Shown here: positions 5,082-6,419 of the stretch, in pieces
Layout of the letters: each line of letters begins with the position of its first letter
Position numbering within the stretch: position 1 is the stretch's first letter
Source: STC-113 sp964553745
Lineage (GTDB): Bacteria > Patescibacteriota > Gracilibacteria > BD1-5 > UBA2023
Assembly (NCBI GenBank): GCA_964553745.1
Contig: CAZKLD010000031.1
Coordinates: 1 to 6,419 of the forward strand
Direction: 5' to 3'
Length of the DNA: 6,419 bases
Program-made: the position numbers and the translations under genes
The notes under the pieces: generated by a model
The model's input: the letters and a program-made list of their open reading frames with translations, nothing else
Databases searched by the model: none
What the model was told of the DNA's origin: nothing

Positions 5082-6095
5082 ATGAATAAGGAAAACGAAA
5101 CCAATTTGATGAATCAGGATTTGAATACGATAAGGCTGAATGCAGATTTCATAAGGGAGCTACTGGTGCCTTTGTCAACATTTGTCGAGGATATAAGCGG
5201 GCTTGAGAAGGTATTTGATGAGCTTGCAAAGATTCTCAATATGAATCATATAAATCTATACAAGGTTCTAGATAATGGGGAATATGAGACACTTTGCGAA
5301 TATTCTAATAATGCGAATAAATGAGGCAAGACTGATAATCTGGTAAAGAGGAATGCGAATCTGCTTATAGCATCAAGATTATGAAGAGTTTCTGCTATTC
5401 CGATGCCGAATTTCTGAGATAATATCGTGATTCCGGTCTGAATCGATAATCTGTATCTGTCAGCATGAGACTCAAAAAGCTCAAGGGAACTTGCCAAAAT
5501 AGAGAATTCGCTTTTTGAACTAGTAGCCTGAGTGGTTGCGAATACTCTCAGATCGCTGAAGCTCATACACCAAGCTAACACTGATAAGCTGACGGGGCTT
5601 CTTAATAGGAATGCGCTTGAAAAATATCTTCACGAAGGGACAAACCCATTCGATAGGCAGCTAACTGATCCGAAGGCTCTCTGCATGCTGGATATAGATC
5701 ACTTCAAGAAATTCAATGACCAATACTGACATGATGTCTGAGATAAGGTGCTGAGGCATGTTGCAGATATCTGCAAGCAGTATTTCTGAGAGGAAAATAA
5801 GGTATATAGATTCGGGTGAGAGGAGATAATTTTCATAATCCATAACAACCATGGGAATGCATTAGCAGACTATATTGATTGTGTCAGACAGAAGATTGCC
5901 GATACACCGCTTTTGGTCGAAAATGTTGCCTATTATGTGAATGCCTCTATCGGTATCTATGCATTGCAAGAACATGACCTCAAACAAAAAGACTTTAAGC
6001 ATTCAGCGCTTAAGTATGCTGACCAGGTTCTCTATGAAGCTAAGGAATGATGAAGGAACCAAGTTAAGGTTTACAAGCGCAGGGCAGGGGATTAA
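5082..6095 (+). CDS. Diguanylate cyclase: GAF-like sensor plus GGDEF domain, 337 aa
   Basis: With 12 UGA=Gly codons the frame is intact to TAA. The C-terminal GGDEF domain (about 165-332) opens with DKLTGLLNR (168-176), carries the metal-binding segment LDIDHFKKFND (203-213, Asp204), YGHDVGD (215-221, both glycines UGA) and the signature RFGGEEI (243-249, Gly246 UGA, Glu248 catalytic region). GGEE is an active-type signature, so it should make cyclic di-GMP from two GTP. The usual inhibitory RxxD site is absent; aligned residues 236-239 read GEEN, so product feedback is unlikely by that route. Residues about 40-158 look like a small GAF-like sensor (helix, strands, IVIPVGIDNLYLSAGD, long helix into the cyclase); its ligand is unknown. 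There is no membrane segment. It is a single-gene unit: strong promoter upstream, intrinsic terminator 16 bases after the stop. No EAL, HD-GYP or PilZ partner is in the window. Confidence 0.95.
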
Positions 6096-6110
6096 TCATC
6101 ACTGAACTGC

Positions 6111-6142
6111 AAAAAAATGAGCTTCTTGAAGCTCATTTTTTT
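6111..6142 (+). terminator. Intrinsic terminator of the diguanylate cyclase gene
   Basis: A nearly perfect palindrome begins 16 bases after the TAA. The stem ATGAGCTTC (6117-6125) pairs with GAAGCTCAT (6128-6136), flanked by six A (6111-6116) and six T (6137-6142). The strong stem and T tract terminate the + strand; the A tract makes it potentially active on the - strand too. Confidence 0.9.
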
Positions 6143-6168
6143 AATTGCATATTTTTTATACATTATTC

Positions 6169-6378
6169 TCTCGTCATCACGAACGAAGTGTAGCAACCTG
6201 TCTGCCGGCAGGCAGGTCCAGGTTCATTAATCATCGCGCATTCATAAACTATTTTGTCATTCCCGTGAAAACGGGAATCCACCTCATTAATCACTATCAC
6301 ATCCTTCATTTTAATCATAAATCATTAATGATTTTAACATCCAACTTTTTTATGCAAAAAAGTAGCAAAAAGCATTGG
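6169..6378 (+). repeat. Long inverted repeat, right copy
   Basis: This is the inverted counterpart of 264-477. The stretch from CAGGTTCATTAATCATCG through TTTTGTCATTCCCG is identical to the left copy, and differences are concentrated in the hairpin loop and the ATTAATCA-rich DNA. It begins about 27 bases after the T tract of the cyclase terminator and continues directly into the repeat core at 6379-6419. Confidence 0.88.
6259..6278. repeat. GTCATTCCCG-type hairpin repeat (inside right inverted repeat)
   Basis: ATTCCCGT (6259-6266) and ACGGGAAT (6271-6278) are perfect 8-base arms closed by GAAA, a GNRA-type tetraloop in RNA. The left counterpart at 367-387 has another loop, so the stem is kept while the loop varies. 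Confidence 0.8.
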
Positions 6379-6419
6379 GGACCGGCAGAGACTCACTCCG
6401 CTACGCTCCGTATTGGCTC
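6327..6419 (+). repeat. Dispersed repeat, right copy, cut by the window edge
   Basis: Direct repeat of 4658-4750. The two copies are still identical at the last base of the window, so the repeat continues beyond it. It carries the conserved A/T hairpin at 6344-6363. Confidence 0.92.

Noticed and set aside
5246..5581. 111-codon open frame on the - strand
   Set aside because: It is the antisense shadow of the diguanylate cyclase gene, whose sense frame has clear family motifs.
655..6095. Reading the region as a set of pseudogenes full of UGA stops
   Set aside because: Interruptions are only UGA, never UAA or UAG, they fall at conserved glycines, and all catalytic motifs are intact. Decay would introduce all three stops and frameshifts.
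1..6419. Insertion sequence or composite transposon
   Set aside because: Long inverted repeats are present, but no transposase or recombinase frame exists under table 25 and no target-site duplication can be identified.

Overview
The window reads as chromosomal sequence from a Candidate Phyla Radiation (Patescibacteria) bacterium of the Gracilibacteria/Absconditabacteria (BD1-5/SR1) group. The decisive sign is the genetic code. Read with UGA as stop, every gene breaks into short fragments. Read with UGA as glycine (translation table 25), six complete genes appear, all on the + strand and all ending in TAA or TAG. I count 46 in-frame UGA codons in them. Many sit where the protein family has an invariant glycine: the DTETTG motif of the exonuclease, the GGEEI and YGHDVGD motifs of the diguanylate cyclase, the TGD motif of the HD hydrolase, the GW motif of the superinfection-immunity domain and a zinc-knuckle CG.

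Layout. 1-654 is noncoding and repeat-rich, with hairpins, palindromes and inverted copies of repeats seen later, ending in a promoter for the first gene. 655-1803 encodes a 382-residue tandem YfbR-like HD-domain protein with a degenerate N-terminal half. 1804-2170 is intergenic and holds a promoter followed by a possible structured RNA. 2171-2575 encodes a small membrane protein with a T4 Imm-like superinfection-immunity domain. After 14 bases, 2590-3321 encodes a DEDDh 3'-5' exonuclease with an ExoX-type C-terminal domain. 3391-3831, with its own promoter, encodes an SRPBCC/AHSA1-type protein, and 3862-4539 a zinc-ribbon membrane protein of unknown function. 4540-5025 is a second block of dispersed repeats and hairpins. 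5082-6095, behind a good extended -10 promoter, encodes a GAF-like/GGDEF diguanylate cyclase and ends at a strong intrinsic terminator. 6143-6419 is a third repeat block, running off the window.

About 210 bp at 6169-6378 is the inverted copy of 264-477, so all six genes lie between long inverted repeats. Part of the same family recurs at 4658-4866. No transposase, integrase, tRNA, rRNA or CRISPR array is visible.

How the genes may work together. Imm-like and exonuclease genes are probably co-transcribed; SRPBCC and zinc-ribbon genes may be too. The HD protein (nucleotide metabolism) and the diguanylate cyclase (c-di-GMP signalling) appear to be separate units. Nothing proves the block is one system. 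The most notable points are the recoded UGA, the half-dead tandem HD enzyme, the Imm/exonuclease pair, a diguanylate cyclase in this lineage, and the repeat family with conserved ends and a variable core.
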